From Salipiger bermudensis (GTDB lineage: Bacteria; Pseudomonadota; Alphaproteobacteria; Rhodobacterales; Rhodobacteraceae), in contig NZ_JAHVIA010000005.1 in assembly GCF_019801965.1 (NCBI RefSeq), positions 124,001 through 188,000 on the forward strand: a DNA stretch of 64,000 nt, given 5' to 3'. Within the stretch, counting starts at the first letter, position 1, and each line of letters begins with the position of its first letter. Below the pieces are notes generated by a model, which did no database searches, was not told the DNA's origin, and saw only the letters and a list, made by a program, of their open reading frames with translations. Shown here piece after piece: positions 1 to 7,863 of the stretch. Both the position numbers and the translations under genes were made by a program.

Positions 1-688
1 TGACCAGACGCTCGAGATCTTCCGAGGCCGAGGGCTTCGGCACGATCAGGTGGCGCCACAGGAAGAACCACGAGTAGAGCCACATCAGCGTCGCCATCGG
101 CATCATGAAGAACAGGCTGCCGAACATGTCGATGATCTTCTTGGTGCGGTACTTAACCGGCGAGTAGATCAGATCGACCCGCACGTGCCCGCCCTGGATG
201 AAGGTGTAGGCGAGGCAGAGCGTCACCACGATGGCGTTGTAGAGCTTCAGCTCTTCCGACCACCAGCTGACGTCGAAGGTGACCGGCACGCCGAAGCCGA
301 AGCTGATGTCGGGCCGGGCGAAGATGCGCTGCACGAAGATGATGATCACCTGCTGCAGCACCATGATCAGGCCCGCCCATGCGGCAATGCGGCCGACGCT
401 GTTGCCGAAGGCCTCGCAGCCGCGCACGAGGCCCCACATGAAGCTGTGGCGCCAGATGCCGATCGCGGTCAGCACGAGGAATGTGGTGAGAATGACGAAG
501 AAGAACTCGACCGATGCGCCGTAATAGACGAACCGCATGATCGCTTCGTTGTCCGACCAGCCCAGCCAGCTCGACGGGTGCGTCAGAGCGTAGCCGAGGT
601 TGTAGAAGGACATGGCTATATTGCCGAAAAACCAGCCCAAGCCGTTCAGGATTGCACTGAACGCTCCGCCGGTGGCCGCCTCTTCCAT
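1..688 (-). CDS. TRAP transporter small permease (DctQ-type), 3' end outside window
   Basis: The minus strand is open from an ATG at 688 to the left edge. The product begins MEEAATGGAFSAILNGLGWF and has four hydrophobic segments, including residues around FFFVILTTFLVLTAIGIW and WAGLIMVLQQVIIIFVQRIF, then the stretch FIQGGHVRVDLIY typical of DctQ-type small TRAP subunits. DctQ proteins are inner-membrane partners of the large DctM permease in sodium-driven uptake of organic acids. The gene for the matching periplasmic binding protein lies directly upstream (846-1931), which supports the call; DctM would be expected beyond the left edge. The gene is cut by the window, so its C-terminus cannot be seen. 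Only a weak ribosome site (ACAGG) precedes the start. Confidence 0.85.
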   Translation of the reverse strand, partial: MEEAATGGAFSAILNGLGWFFGNIAMSFYNLGYALTHPSSWLGWSDNEAIMRFVYYGASVEFFFVILTTFLVLTAIGIWRHSFMWGLVRGCEAFGNSVGRIAAWAGLIMVLQQVIIIFVQRIFARPDISFGFGVPVTFDVSWWSEELKLYNAIVVTLCLAYTFIQGGHVRVDLIYSPVKYRTKKIIDMFGSLFFMMPMATLMWLYSWFFLWRHLIVPKPSASEDLERLV

Positions 689-800
689 GACCTGTGCCCC
701 TGTTTATCTGCGGTGTGTCTTGCGGTGTGTTCCGTCCTGCGGGCCGCGGCTCCGTCCCGGGGGAGCGCTGCGGCGCAGGTGCTTTGCTAAAAAGCGATGA

Positions 801-823
801 CGCCCCCGCCGGAAGCGGGAGCG
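801..823 (-). promoter_or_regulatory. Intercistronic hairpin between TRAP binding protein and permease genes
   Basis: CGCCCCCGC (801-809) pairs with GCGGGAGCG (815-823) with one mismatch and a 5-nt loop. On the minus transcript a T5 run follows a few bases later (plus A789-A793). Such stem-loops after genes for abundant binding proteins often lower expression of the downstream permease genes by partial termination or by protecting the upstream mRNA. The role here is inferred. Confidence 0.4.
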
Positions 824-845
824 CCGATCATGCCTAAGCGTGGTC

Positions 846-1931
846 TCAGAGACCCATGACGCGGTTACGCTGGGCCGAGAACGCGCCTTCGGAGCGGCTG
901 CCCCAGTTGGCCGAGCTCTGCAGCGACGCCATGTAGCTGTCGTAGGTCTGCTTGTAGAGCTCGTCGCCCATCGGCTCTTCCATGACCTCTTTCGCGGCGG
1001 CGCCGAAGGCATCCCAGACGCTGTCGGGGAATTCCATCAGCTTCACGCCGCCGGACTGCAGGCGCTGCAGTGCGGCCGAGTTGTTGGCCATGAACAGCGA
1101 CATGCTCCAGAGGTTGGACGCGCGTGCGACCTGGCTCACGATGTTCTGCTGACCCGGAGTCAGGCTCTCGAAGACCTCGAGGTTCATCGTCAGGTTCAGG
1201 TTCGGACCCGGCTCGTGGAAGCCCGCGGTGTAGTAGATCTTGGTGATCTCCTGGAAGCCGGCCTTCTCGTCGGCCCACGGACCGATCCACTCGGTGCCGT
1301 CGATCGCGCCGGAGGACAGCGCCTGGTACACTTCCGCGCCCGGCAGGTTCTGCACCGAGGCGCCGAGCTTGCCCAGCACCTGGCCGCCCTGGCCCGGCAT
1401 GCGGAACTTGAGGCCCTGGAAATCTTCCGGTGAGCCGATCTCCTTGGAGAACCAGCCACCCGACTGCGGGCCGGTGTTGCCGGCCGGGAAGGCCTTGAGG
1501 CCGAAGATCGAGTAGAGCTCGTCGCAGAGCTCGCGGCCGCCATCGTGGTAGAACCAGTTGGCGTATTCCATGAAGTTCATGCCGAAGGGCACCTGGCTGA
1601 AGAAGCTCAGAGCCGGGTGCTGGCCGAGGAAGTAGTAGTCCACGCCGTGGTACATGTCGGCCTGACCGGCGGAGACCGCATCGAACACCTCGAAGGCGCC
1701 CACGAGTTCACCGGCGGCCTTCAGCTCGACGGTCAGCTCGCCATCGGTGGCGGCGGTGATCTGGTCGGCACAGTACTGTGCGCTGTCGTGAACACCGGCG
1801 AGGCCGCGGCCCCAGGTGGTCACGAGGGTGAGGGTGCGCTTGCCCTGGGCAACGGCCGGAGCGGCAAGTGCGGTCGCGGCAGCGGCAGCGCCACCGGCAG
1901 TGGTGGCCCTCAGAAAGGAACGACGATCCAT
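846..1931 (-). CDS. TRAP transporter substrate-binding protein (DctP family, 2-oxoacid/TakP-like group)
   Basis: A 361-residue periplasmic solute receptor for the TRAP system. The N-terminus MDRRSFLRATTAGG carries a twin-arginine (Tat) export signal, followed by an Ala-rich segment ending in a likely APAVAQ cleavage site. The segments KFRMPGQGGQVLGKLG and DGTEWIGPWADE match the ligand-binding region of the TakP-like subgroup, where an Arg, a Trp and a neighbouring Glu contact a 2-oxoacid and a cation; this assignment comes from memory of the family. The ATG at 1931 was chosen because GGGAGG lies just upstream, while the longer reading frame adds 72 residues without export features. The DctQ gene follows 157 bp downstream, and a sensor kinase gene starts divergently at 2163, likely controlling this transporter. 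Confidence 0.88.
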   Translation of the reverse strand: MDRRSFLRATTAGGAAAAATALAAPAVAQGKRTLTLVTTWGRGLAGVHDSAQYCADQITAATDGELTVELKAAGELVGAFEVFDAVSAGQADMYHGVDYYFLGQHPALSFFSQVPFGMNFMEYANWFYHDGGRELCDELYSIFGLKAFPAGNTGPQSGGWFSKEIGSPEDFQGLKFRMPGQGGQVLGKLGASVQNLPGAEVYQALSSGAIDGTEWIGPWADEKAGFQEITKIYYTAGFHEPGPNLNLTMNLEVFESLTPGQQNIVSQVARASNLWSMSLFMANNSAALQRLQSGGVKLMEFPDSVWDAFGAAAKEVMEEPMGDELYKQTYDSYMASLQSSANWGSRSEGAFSAQRNRVMGL

Positions 1932-2079
1932 GAATATCCTCCCATGGTATTGTTGCGCGCACCGCTCCTCCGGCACGCGCGGATCGTTTGAGTGGCGCCA
2001 CACTAGATCGTGAAAACCCCCGCGAAAATACCCATTGCTACGGAGAACGGCAGCATTCTTGCGCAAAAGCCCTGTAAAA

Positions 2080-2100
2080 CAGCGGGTTTGAAACCCGCTG
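2080..2100. promoter_or_regulatory. Perfect 21-bp palindrome, candidate operator
   Basis: CAGCGGGTTT (2080-2089), a single central G, then AAACCCGCTG (2091-2100) form a perfect 10+1+10 inverted repeat in the 231-bp gap between the divergent TRAP binding-protein gene and the histidine kinase gene. The position suits binding of the adjacent LuxR-type response regulator. No T-run follows on either strand, so a terminator is less likely. Confidence 0.55.
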
Positions 2101-2162
2101 CCGTTGGGGAAGCGGCTACTTTCGTGGTTTGATCCGGGGCGAATCACCGACTATCGGAAACC

Positions 2163-3584
2163 ATGCCCACGATTCTCGATCGCCTGCGCCCCAGCTACGG
2201 GCAGAAACTCTTCCTGCTGGCCTCGGTGCCGCTGATCCTCGCCGCGGCGGCGATCGCGGCGGTGGTGGCGTGGCAGTCGCGCGCCGTGGCCGAGCGCGAG
2301 ATCCGCGCCCTCGAGACCCAGCTGATCGAGACCAAGAAGCAGGAGCTGCGCAACTACGTCACGCAGGCGCGCAACGGCTTCTATTTCATCTACGGCGTCG
2401 CCCGCCCCGACGACGAGGAGGCCAAGACCCGCGTCGCGCAGATCCTCGCGGCGATGATCTACGGCGAGGACGGCTCGTTCTTCGTCTACGATTACGACGG
2501 CACCAACCTGGTCTCGCCGCGCCGCACCTCGATGATCGGCAAGGACTGGTCGGGCCTGACCGACAGCGAGGGCACCCCGATCACCGACCGGCTGATCGAG
2601 ATCGCCCGCCAGGGCTCGGGCTATCACACATATCTCTGGCCCAAGCCCTCGACCGGCGAGGAGGCACGGATGATCACCTTCGTGCTGGGCTTCCAGGACT
2701 GGCAATGGGCGGTGGGAACCGGCGTGTGGATCGACGACATTGTCGAGGAGGTGGCGCTGGCGCGCGCTGGGGTCGAGGCGCGGGTGCAGCGCACCTTCCT
2801 CTATATCGGGGCGATCACGCTGATCGCGCTGCTCACCGTGTTTCTCTCGGGGCTGATGATGAACCTGCGCGAGCGGCGGCTGGCGGATGCCAAGCTCAAG
2901 GAGCTGACGCAGCGGGTGTTCGACGCGCAGGAGGAAGAGCGCGGCCGGGTGGCGCGAGAGCTGCACGATGGCATCAGCCAGATCCTCGTGGGAGTGAAAT
3001 ACGCGCTCGATATCGCGCGCCGGCGGCTTGTCACGGGCGACGAGCGCGCCGAGCAGGCGCTGGAGCGCGGCCAGGAGAACCTCTCGGGCGCGATCCAGGA
3101 GGTGCGCCGGATCAGCCGCGACCTGCGGCCCGGCATGCTCGACGATCTTGGCCTCGGCCCTGCCCTGCGCGCGCTGACCGAGGATTTCCACGCCCGCACC
3201 GGCATCGAGACCAGCTTCGAGACGGTGGTGTTCCGCAACCGCATCGACCAGGAGGGCCGCATCGCGCTCTACCGCATCGCGCAGGAGGCGCTGACCAATA
3301 TCGAGCGCCATTCCGGCGCCACGCGGGTCGAGATGGACCTGCGCGGCCACCGCCGTGGCGCCACGCTGCGGGTCTCCGACAATGGCTGCGGGATTTCTCC
3401 CGAAAACACCGTCGGGCGCCCGGGAATCGGGCTGCGCAACATGCAGGAGCGCATGGATCAGCTCGGCGGCACCCTGCGCGTCTTGTCCTCGCGGGCGGGC
3501 ACGGTTATCGAAGCCCAGATCCCCCTGTCCCACCTGCTGCCGCCAGAAGAGGCCGCCGCCAATCCGCCGAGGGCACGCGCATGA
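2163..3584 (+). CDS. Sensor histidine kinase, cache domain plus HisKA_3 (NarL-type partner)
   Basis: A 473-residue membrane sensor. Transmembrane segments lie near residues 16-37 and 212-232 and enclose a periplasmic single-cache-like domain (around 60-205, with FFVYDYDGTNL and WQWAVGTGVWIDD). A linker leads to the dimerisation helix with the phosphoacceptor in RELHDG (His268) and then a HATPase domain with DNGCGI and GIGLRNMQER. HisKA_3 kinases pair with LuxR-type regulators, and exactly such a gene follows with a 4-bp ATGA overlap, so the two are translationally coupled. The gene is divergent from the TRAP transporter. Many cache-domain sensors detect small organic acids, so the inferred job is sensing the TRAP substrate. 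Confidence 0.9.
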   Translation: MPTILDRLRPSYGQKLFLLASVPLILAAAAIAAVVAWQSRAVAEREIRALETQLIETKKQELRNYVTQARNGFYFIYGVARPDDEEAKTRVAQILAAMIYGEDGSFFVYDYDGTNLVSPRRTSMIGKDWSGLTDSEGTPITDRLIEIARQGSGYHTYLWPKPSTGEEARMITFVLGFQDWQWAVGTGVWIDDIVEEVALARAGVEARVQRTFLYIGAITLIALLTVFLSGLMMNLRERRLADAKLKELTQRVFDAQEEERGRVARELHDGISQILVGVKYALDIARRRLVTGDERAEQALERGQENLSGAIQEVRRISRDLRPGMLDDLGLGPALRALTEDFHARTGIETSFETVVFRNRIDQEGRIALYRIAQEALTNIERHSGATRVEMDLRGHRRGATLRVSDNGCGISPENTVGRPGIGLRNMQERMDQLGGTLRVLSSRAGTVIEAQIPLSHLLPPEEAAANPPRARA

Positions 3585-4225
3585 CCCGTCCCACCCGTGT
3601 TGTCATCGTCGACGATCACCCGCTCGTGGCCGAAGGCATCGAGGCCATTCTCGAAAGCTACGACGATATCGAGGTCGCGGCGACGCTGTCGGGCGGTCAG
3701 GAGGTCATCGACCGTCTCGAGGCGCTGGCCCCCGATGTCATCCTGATGGATCTCAACATGCCGGGGCTGAACGGGCTGTCGGCCACCGAGATGATCCTCG
3801 AGCAGCGCCCCGAGACGCGGATCCTCGTTCTCTCGATGCATGACACCCCGGAATACATCTCGAACGCGCTCGGCCACGGTGCGATGGGCTACGTGCTGAA
3901 GGATGTCCCCACCGAGGAGATCAAGCGCGCCATCGATGCGGTGATGTCGGGTGAGCGCTATCTCTGCACCGGCGCCGAGGGCGCGCTGCGCCCGGTCATG
4001 TCGGGCGGGCGCGAGCAGCTCACCAACCGCGAGCAGACGGTTCTGCTGCAGCTGGCGCAGGGCAAGTCGAACAAGGAAGTGGCACAGGCACTGGATATCT
4101 CGGTGCGGACGGTCGAGACCCATCGCAAGAACATCAAGCGCAAGCTCGGGATCAGCTCGACCGCCGGGCTCACGCGCTACGCGCTGGAGCATGGCGTGCT
4201 GCAGGGCACTGGGGTGAATGTCTGA
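3581..4225 (+). CDS. Two-component response regulator, NarL/LuxR family
   Basis: A 214-residue DNA-binding regulator. The receiver domain starts MTRPTRVVIVDDHPL (acidic pair Asp11/Asp12) with the phosphoacceptor Asp57 in VILMDLNMPG and the conserved Lys near 107 in GYVLKD. The C-terminal LuxR-type helix-turn-helix includes LTNREQTVLLQLAQGKSN and SVRTVETHRKNIKRKL. The ATG at 3581 overlaps the kinase stop codon. It is expected to act on the divergent TRAP promoter; the palindrome at 2080-2100 is the best candidate site. An alternative frame through the kinase gene that reads into this one is not a real fusion. Confidence 0.92.
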   Translation: MTRPTRVVIVDDHPLVAEGIEAILESYDDIEVAATLSGGQEVIDRLEALAPDVILMDLNMPGLNGLSATEMILEQRPETRILVLSMHDTPEYISNALGHGAMGYVLKDVPTEEIKRAIDAVMSGERYLCTGAEGALRPVMSGGREQLTNREQTVLLQLAQGKSNKEVAQALDISVRTVETHRKNIKRKLGISSTAGLTRYALEHGVLQGTGVNV

Positions 4226-4276
4226 GACAGGACGGCGGGCCGGCCGGCTGCGGCCCGACGGATCATTGATCGCGGA

Positions 4277-4492
4277 TCAGATCAGCGGGCCGGCCTTTGT
4301 GTCGGCGGCGTCCGAGGTGGCGATCGCCGGGATCACTTGCGGGTGAGCCTGTACGTCGCGCGCGACCTCGCCCTCGTCGATCTTCAGGCTGCCCATCAGA
4401 TGCGCCAGCGCCAGCAGTGCCACCAGAACGCCGGCACGGATCATCGTGAAATCACGACCCGAGTTCAGGCGGTTAGCACAATAAAATGCCAT
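4277..4492 (-). CDS. Small membrane protein of unknown function
   Basis: A 71-residue protein starting MAFYCANRLN, with one hydrophobic helix (IRAGVLVALLALAHLMGSL, about residues 18-36) followed by an acidic, Ala-rich tail. The ATG at 4492 is chosen because AGGGAG precedes it at normal spacing; a start 14 codons further upstream lacks one. No family was recognised. It is convergent with the response regulator gene and has no operon partner. The good ribosome site and protein-like composition support a real gene. Confidence 0.6.
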   Translation of the reverse strand: MAFYCANRLNSGRDFTMIRAGVLVALLALAHLMGSLKIDEGEVARDVQAHPQVIPAIATSDAADTKAGPLI

Positions 4493-5048
4493 TTCACTCT
4501 CCCTTCGGCGAAATTGAACTGCTCCGTTCAGCATGCCGGGAAACTATGTTTCACGCAATTCACGAAGCCGCGCGGAGCGGTGAGCGCGACACTGGGTCAC
4601 GCTTGCGGCGACAGGGGCGAGCCCGGGCCCGACCGGACCGTTCCCCTCGCGCTGACGGTGATGCCCGCCCCGCCTCGTCGGGCCGCGGATCGGCTTGGCA
4701 ACTGCAGGGTCTCAGGGCGAGCCCGGCCAGATCCGAAGCCCCTCGAAGCAGCGCGCCCGGCATCGACTTCCCGCGCCACGCCATGTCTGAGCGGCCGTCT
4801 GCGGCCTTGCTTGGCGCCGTCGGCGGACAGCACTTCGGACAGACGAGAATCCCCGTCGCACCGGGCGTGGTTTCGGCCCCGGCCGCGCGGGACCGAGGCG
4901 CGCTCCCGGACCCGCAAAAAGGGTGAACCTTGCTGCCCCATTTCGTTCGGGCGCGAATTTCTTTCCGAAAATGTCCCAAAAACACCCCCGGAAGCAACTT
5001 ACGCAAAAACAATCTCGCCGGATCGTCGTTTTTTGCGGCTTTGCGTGG
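4493..5048. other. Gene-free stretch upstream of the ilv promoter
   Basis: About 550 bp. Frames of up to about 200 codons are open on the minus strand but are rich in Arg/Pro/Ala/Gly with no recognisable motif and no ribosome sites, as expected from G+C-rich non-coding DNA. From about 4930 the base composition becomes A+T-richer towards the ilv promoter. No supported gene was seen. Confidence 0.5.
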
Positions 5049-5077
5049 TTGACGCCCCCTCCCCATGCTCCTAAGGT
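5049..5077 (+). promoter_or_regulatory. Predicted sigma-70 promoter of the ilvBN operon
   Basis: A -35 box TTGACG (5049-5054) and a -10 box TAAGGT (5072-5077) are separated by 17 bp. Transcription would start near 5084, about 20 nt before the leader-peptide start codon. Confidence 0.65.
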
Positions 5078-5105
5078 CCCGCGGCGCAATGAAGGAGTCC
5101 ACAGC

Positions 5106-5153
5106 GTGGATCGTCTGGTACTTATTGTAGGAAAATGGCGCATGGGCCGGTAA
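5106..5153 (+). CDS. ilvBN leader peptide (attenuator peptide)
   Basis: A 15-codon reading frame, MDRLVLIVGKWRMGR, starts with GTG at 5106 behind a strong ribosome site (AAGGAG at 5092-5097) and ends with TAA at 5151-5153. Codons 4-8 read Leu-Val-Leu-Ile-Val, exactly the amino acids made by the downstream pathway. Ribosome stalling at these codons when branched-chain amino acids are scarce would control the downstream terminator at 5180-5206. The peptide is too short for ordinary gene callers. Function is inferred from position, codon content and RNA pairing; it fits classical ilv-type attenuation. Confidence 0.85.
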   Translation: MDRLVLIVGKWRMGR

Positions 5154-5182
5154 CTCGGAACCATAATGGTCCCCCATGCGCC
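5137..5182 (+). promoter_or_regulatory. Antiterminator pairing of the ilv attenuator
   Basis: GGCGCATGGG (5137-5146), inside the last codons of the leader peptide, is perfectly complementary to CCCATGCGCC (5173-5182). The second segment includes the first bases of the terminator 5' arm, so the two structures exclude each other. A ribosome finishing at the stop codon would cover the first segment and allow termination. A ribosome stalled at the Leu/Val/Ile codons leaves most of it free to pair. A smaller hairpin around ACCAT-A-ATGGT lies between the arms. Confidence 0.7.
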
Positions 5183-5206
5183 CCCGAAATCCTCGGGGGC
5201 TTTTTT
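5180..5206 (+). terminator. Rho-independent attenuator terminator upstream of ilvB
   Basis: GCCCCCGA (5180-5187) and TCGGGGGC (5193-5200) form a perfect 8-bp stem with a 5-nt loop, followed by TTTTTT (5201-5206). It lies 43 nt before the ilvB start, so it acts as the conditional terminator of the attenuator. Confidence 0.9.
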
Positions 5207-5248
5207 ATGCGCAAGACACATGAATGACGTCGTAAACGGAGACACGCG

Positions 5249-7003
5249 ATGACACGTCAGATGACCGGAGCGAAAATGGTGGTTCAGGCCCTCAAGGATC
5301 AGGGTGTGGACACGGTATTCGGCTATCCCGGCGGCGCCGTTCTACCGATTTATGACGAGATCTTTCAGCAGAACGACATCCAGCACATCCTCGTCCGCCA
5401 CGAGCAGGCCGCGGTGCACGCCGCCGAAGGCTATGCCCGCTCGACCGGCAAGGTCGGCGTGGCGCTGGTGACCTCGGGCCCCGGTGCGACCAATGCGGTC
5501 ACCGGACTCACCGATGCGCTGATGGACTCGATCCCGATCGTGGTTCTCTCGGGCCAGGTTCCGACCTTCATGATCGGCTCCGATGCCTTCCAGGAGGCCG
5601 ACACCGTCGGCATCACGCGCCCCTGCACCAAGCACAACTGGCTGGTGAAGGACACGGCGGACCTGTCCTCGGTGATCCACCAGGCGTTCCACGTCGCGGC
5701 CTCCGGCCGCCCCGGCCCGGTGCTGATCGACATCCCCAAGGACGTGCAGTTCGCCAGCAGCGAGTACACGCCGAAGCCCAAGGCGCCGGTCGGCCACTAC
5801 CAGCCGCAGGTCAAGGGCGACATGGAAACCATCACCGCGCTGGTCGAGGCCATCGAGACCGCCGAGCGTCCGATCTTCTACACCGGCGGCGGCGTGATCA
5901 ATTCCGGCCCGGCGGCAAGCCAGCTCCTGCGCGAGCTGGTCGAGGCCACCGGCATTCCGATCACCTCGACCCTGATGGGGCTCGGCGCCTACCCGGCCTC
6001 GGGCAAGAACTGGCTCGGCATGCTCGGCATGCACGGTCTCTACGAGGCCAATCTCGCGATGCATGGCTGCGACCTGATGATCAACATCGGCGCCCGCTTC
6101 GACGACCGCATCACCGGCCGGCTCGACGCGTTCTCGCCGAAGTCGAAGAAGGCGCATATCGACATCGATCCGTCCTCGATCAACAAGGTCATCAAGACCG
6201 ACCTGCCGATCGTCGGCGATGTCGGCCACGTGCTCGAGGACATGCTCAAGGTGTGGAAGGCGCGCGGCCGCAAGGTCAACCGCGAGGCGCTGGCCAAGTG
6301 GTGGCGCCAGATCGACGAGTGGAAGCAGGTCAAGTGCCTGACCTACAAGAACTCCGAGACCACGATCAAACCGCAATACGCGCTCGAGCGCCTCGAGGCG
6401 CTGACCAAGGGCCGGGATCGCTACATCACCACCGAGGTCGGCCAGCACCAGATGTGGGCGGCGCAGTTCCTCGGCTTCGAGGATCCCAACCGCTGGATGA
6501 CCTCCGGCGGCCTCGGCACCATGGGCTACGGCTTCCCCTCCTCGGTGGGCGTGCAGGTCGCGCACCCGGAGGCGCTGGTGATCAACGTCGCGGGTGAGGC
6601 CTCGTGGCTGATGAACATGCAGGAGATGGGCACCGCGGTGCAGTATCGCCTGCCGGTGAAGCAGTTCATCCTCAACAACGAGCGTCTGGGCATGGTGCGC
6701 CAGTGGCAGCAGCTGCTGCATGGCGAGCGCTATTCCTCGAGCTGGTCGGAGGCGCTTCCGGATTTCGTCAAGCTCGCCGAGGCCTTCGGGGCCAAGGGCA
6801 TCATCTGCAAGGATCCCGCCGATCTCGACGACGCGATCATGGAGATGCTGAACCATGACGGGCCGGTGATCTTCGACTGCCTCGTCGAGAAGCACGAGAA
6901 CTGCTTCCCGATGATCCCGTCGGGCGAGCCGCATAACAAGATGCTGCTGGGCGACGCCAAGGCCACCAACGCCATCGCCGGCAAGGGCGCCGTTCTGGTC
7001 TGA
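5249..7003 (+). CDS. ilvB: Acetolactate synthase large (catalytic) subunit
   Basis: A 584-residue thiamine-diphosphate enzyme that condenses two pyruvates to acetolactate, or pyruvate with 2-oxobutyrate, in the first common step of valine, leucine and isoleucine synthesis. The N-terminal domain carries FGYPGGAVLPIYD and the catalytic Glu in VRHEQAAVHAAEGYAR, with TSGPGATN behind it. A central FAD-binding-like domain follows, then the C-terminal cofactor domain with GLGTMGYGFP. One oddity is the segment INVAGEASWLMNMQE, where the cofactor metal motif usually reads GDGSF; here it reads GEASW. Length is normal. The start at 5249 has GGAGA upstream. The regulatory subunit gene follows. Expression is probably controlled by the attenuator at 5106-5206. 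Confidence 0.95.
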   Translation: MTRQMTGAKMVVQALKDQGVDTVFGYPGGAVLPIYDEIFQQNDIQHILVRHEQAAVHAAEGYARSTGKVGVALVTSGPGATNAVTGLTDALMDSIPIVVLSGQVPTFMIGSDAFQEADTVGITRPCTKHNWLVKDTADLSSVIHQAFHVAASGRPGPVLIDIPKDVQFASSEYTPKPKAPVGHYQPQVKGDMETITALVEAIETAERPIFYTGGGVINSGPAASQLLRELVEATGIPITSTLMGLGAYPASGKNWLGMLGMHGLYEANLAMHGCDLMINIGARFDDRITGRLDAFSPKSKKAHIDIDPSSINKVIKTDLPIVGDVGHVLEDMLKVWKARGRKVNREALAKWWRQIDEWKQVKCLTYKNSETTIKPQYALERLEALTKGRDRYITTEVGQHQMWAAQFLGFEDPNRWMTSGGLGTMGYGFPSSVGVQVAHPEALVINVAGEASWLMNMQEMGTAVQYRLPVKQFILNNERLGMVRQWQQLLHGERYSSSWSEALPDFVKLAEAFGAKGIICKDPADLDDAIMEMLNHDGPVIFDCLVEKHENCFPMIPSGEPHNKMLLGDAKATNAIAGKGAVLV

Positions 7004-7018
7004 CGACCGCTGCGACCG

Positions 7019-7090
7019 GGAAGAATTTTCCTCCGAAAATTCTTCCTGCTCCCCCCTGCTCTACCCGGAGGATTTTCGGACGAAAATTCT
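7019..7090. repeat. Two-hairpin A+T-rich palindromic repeat, copy A (between ilvB and ilvN)
   Basis: Hairpin 1: GGAAGAATTTTC (7019-7030), CTCC loop, GAAAATTCTTCC (7035-7046), a perfect 12-bp stem. Hairpin 2: AGGATTTTCG (7069-7078), 2-nt loop, CGAAAATTCT (7081-7090), one mismatch. The same arrangement recurs at 17139-17193. It lies inside the ilvBN operon, so it may affect relative expression of the two subunits. Confidence 0.75.
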
Positions 7091-7115
7091 CTGACCCGAC
7101 CGGAAAGGAAAGACC

Positions 7116-7679
7116 ATGTCCGCGCTACAGATCAAGAAGGGCTCGTCCAAGCACTCGGCCTACAACCTGCGCCCGACCTTCTCGGACGTGCAGGAAGCGC
7201 ACACCATCACCGTGCTGGTCGAGAACGAGCCGGGCGTGCTGGCGCGCGTCATCGGCCTGTTCTCGGGCCGCGGCTACAACATCGACAGCCTGACCGTGGC
7301 CGAGGTCGACCACGAAGGCCACCTGTCGCGGATCACCATCGTCACCACCGGCACGCCGCAGGTGATCGAGCAGATCAAGGCCCAGCTCGGCCGCATCGTC
7401 TCGGTGCGCGACGTGCATGACCTGACCGCCGAGGGCAGCTCGGTCGAGCGCGAACTGGCGCTGATGAAGGTCAATGGCAGCGGCGACAAGCGCGTCGAGG
7501 CGCTGCGCCTGGCCGACATCTTCCGCGCCCAGGTCGTCGACTCGACGCTCGAGAGCTTCATCTTCCAGCTCACCGGCGCCCCCGACAAGATCGACGCCTT
7601 CGCCGACCTGATGCGCCCGCTGGGGCTCGTCCAGGTGGCCCGCACCGGCGTCGCGGCGCTGTCGCGCGGCACCAGCTGA
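7116..7679 (+). CDS. ilvN: Acetolactate synthase small (regulatory) subunit
   Basis: A 187-residue regulatory subunit. An N-terminal extension of about 28 residues precedes the ACT domain (HTITVLVENEPGVLARVIGLF followed by GRGYNIDSLTVAEVD), which binds valine for feedback inhibition. The C-terminal half (VERELALMKV and following) activates the catalytic subunit. Length fits the longer bacterial ilvH/ilvN type. The start at 7116 has GGAAAGGAAAG upstream. It is co-transcribed with ilvB across a 112-bp gap that contains a palindromic repeat, and a strong terminator follows at 7712-7747. Confidence 0.95.
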   Translation: MSALQIKKGSSKHSAYNLRPTFSDVQEAHTITVLVENEPGVLARVIGLFSGRGYNIDSLTVAEVDHEGHLSRITIVTTGTPQVIEQIKAQLGRIVSVRDVHDLTAEGSSVERELALMKVNGSGDKRVEALRLADIFRAQVVDSTLESFIFQLTGAPDKIDAFADLMRPLGLVQVARTGVAALSRGTS

Positions 7680-7711
7680 GCCGCCCGCCCTTCAACGAGC
7701 AAGCCTGACAC

Positions 7712-7747
7712 GGCCCGGGACGCAGCACGCGCGTCCCGGGCCTTTTT
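7712..7747 (+). terminator. Rho-independent terminator of the ilvBN operon
   Basis: GGCCCGGGACGC and GCGTCCCGGGCC form a perfect 12-bp stem with a 7-nt loop, followed by TTTTT (7743-7747). Confidence 0.92.
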
Positions 7748-7780
7748 CTTGGCCCCTCGCCGAAGCACAGGGTGCCGAAA

Positions 7781-7815
7781 AGGAAAAACGCCCGATCTTC
7801 GGGGATCGGGCGTTT
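7781..7815 (-). terminator. Rho-independent terminator for the small gene at 7864-8235
   Basis: AAACGCCCGATC (7786-7797) and GATCGGGCGTTT (7804-7815) form a perfect 12-bp stem with a 6-nt loop. On the minus strand the stem ends in TTTTTCCTTTT, the expected U-rich tail. Confidence 0.9.
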
Positions 7816-7863
7816 CAGCGTGAGTGTGGGTGTAGTGTCGTGTGAGTGGTCGCCGCTTGTAAT

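Noticed and set aside
4560-5177. Minus-strand frame of about 205 codons upstream of ilvB
   Set aside because: Crosses the ilv attenuator and promoter, has no ribosome site, and is Arg/Pro-rich without motifs.
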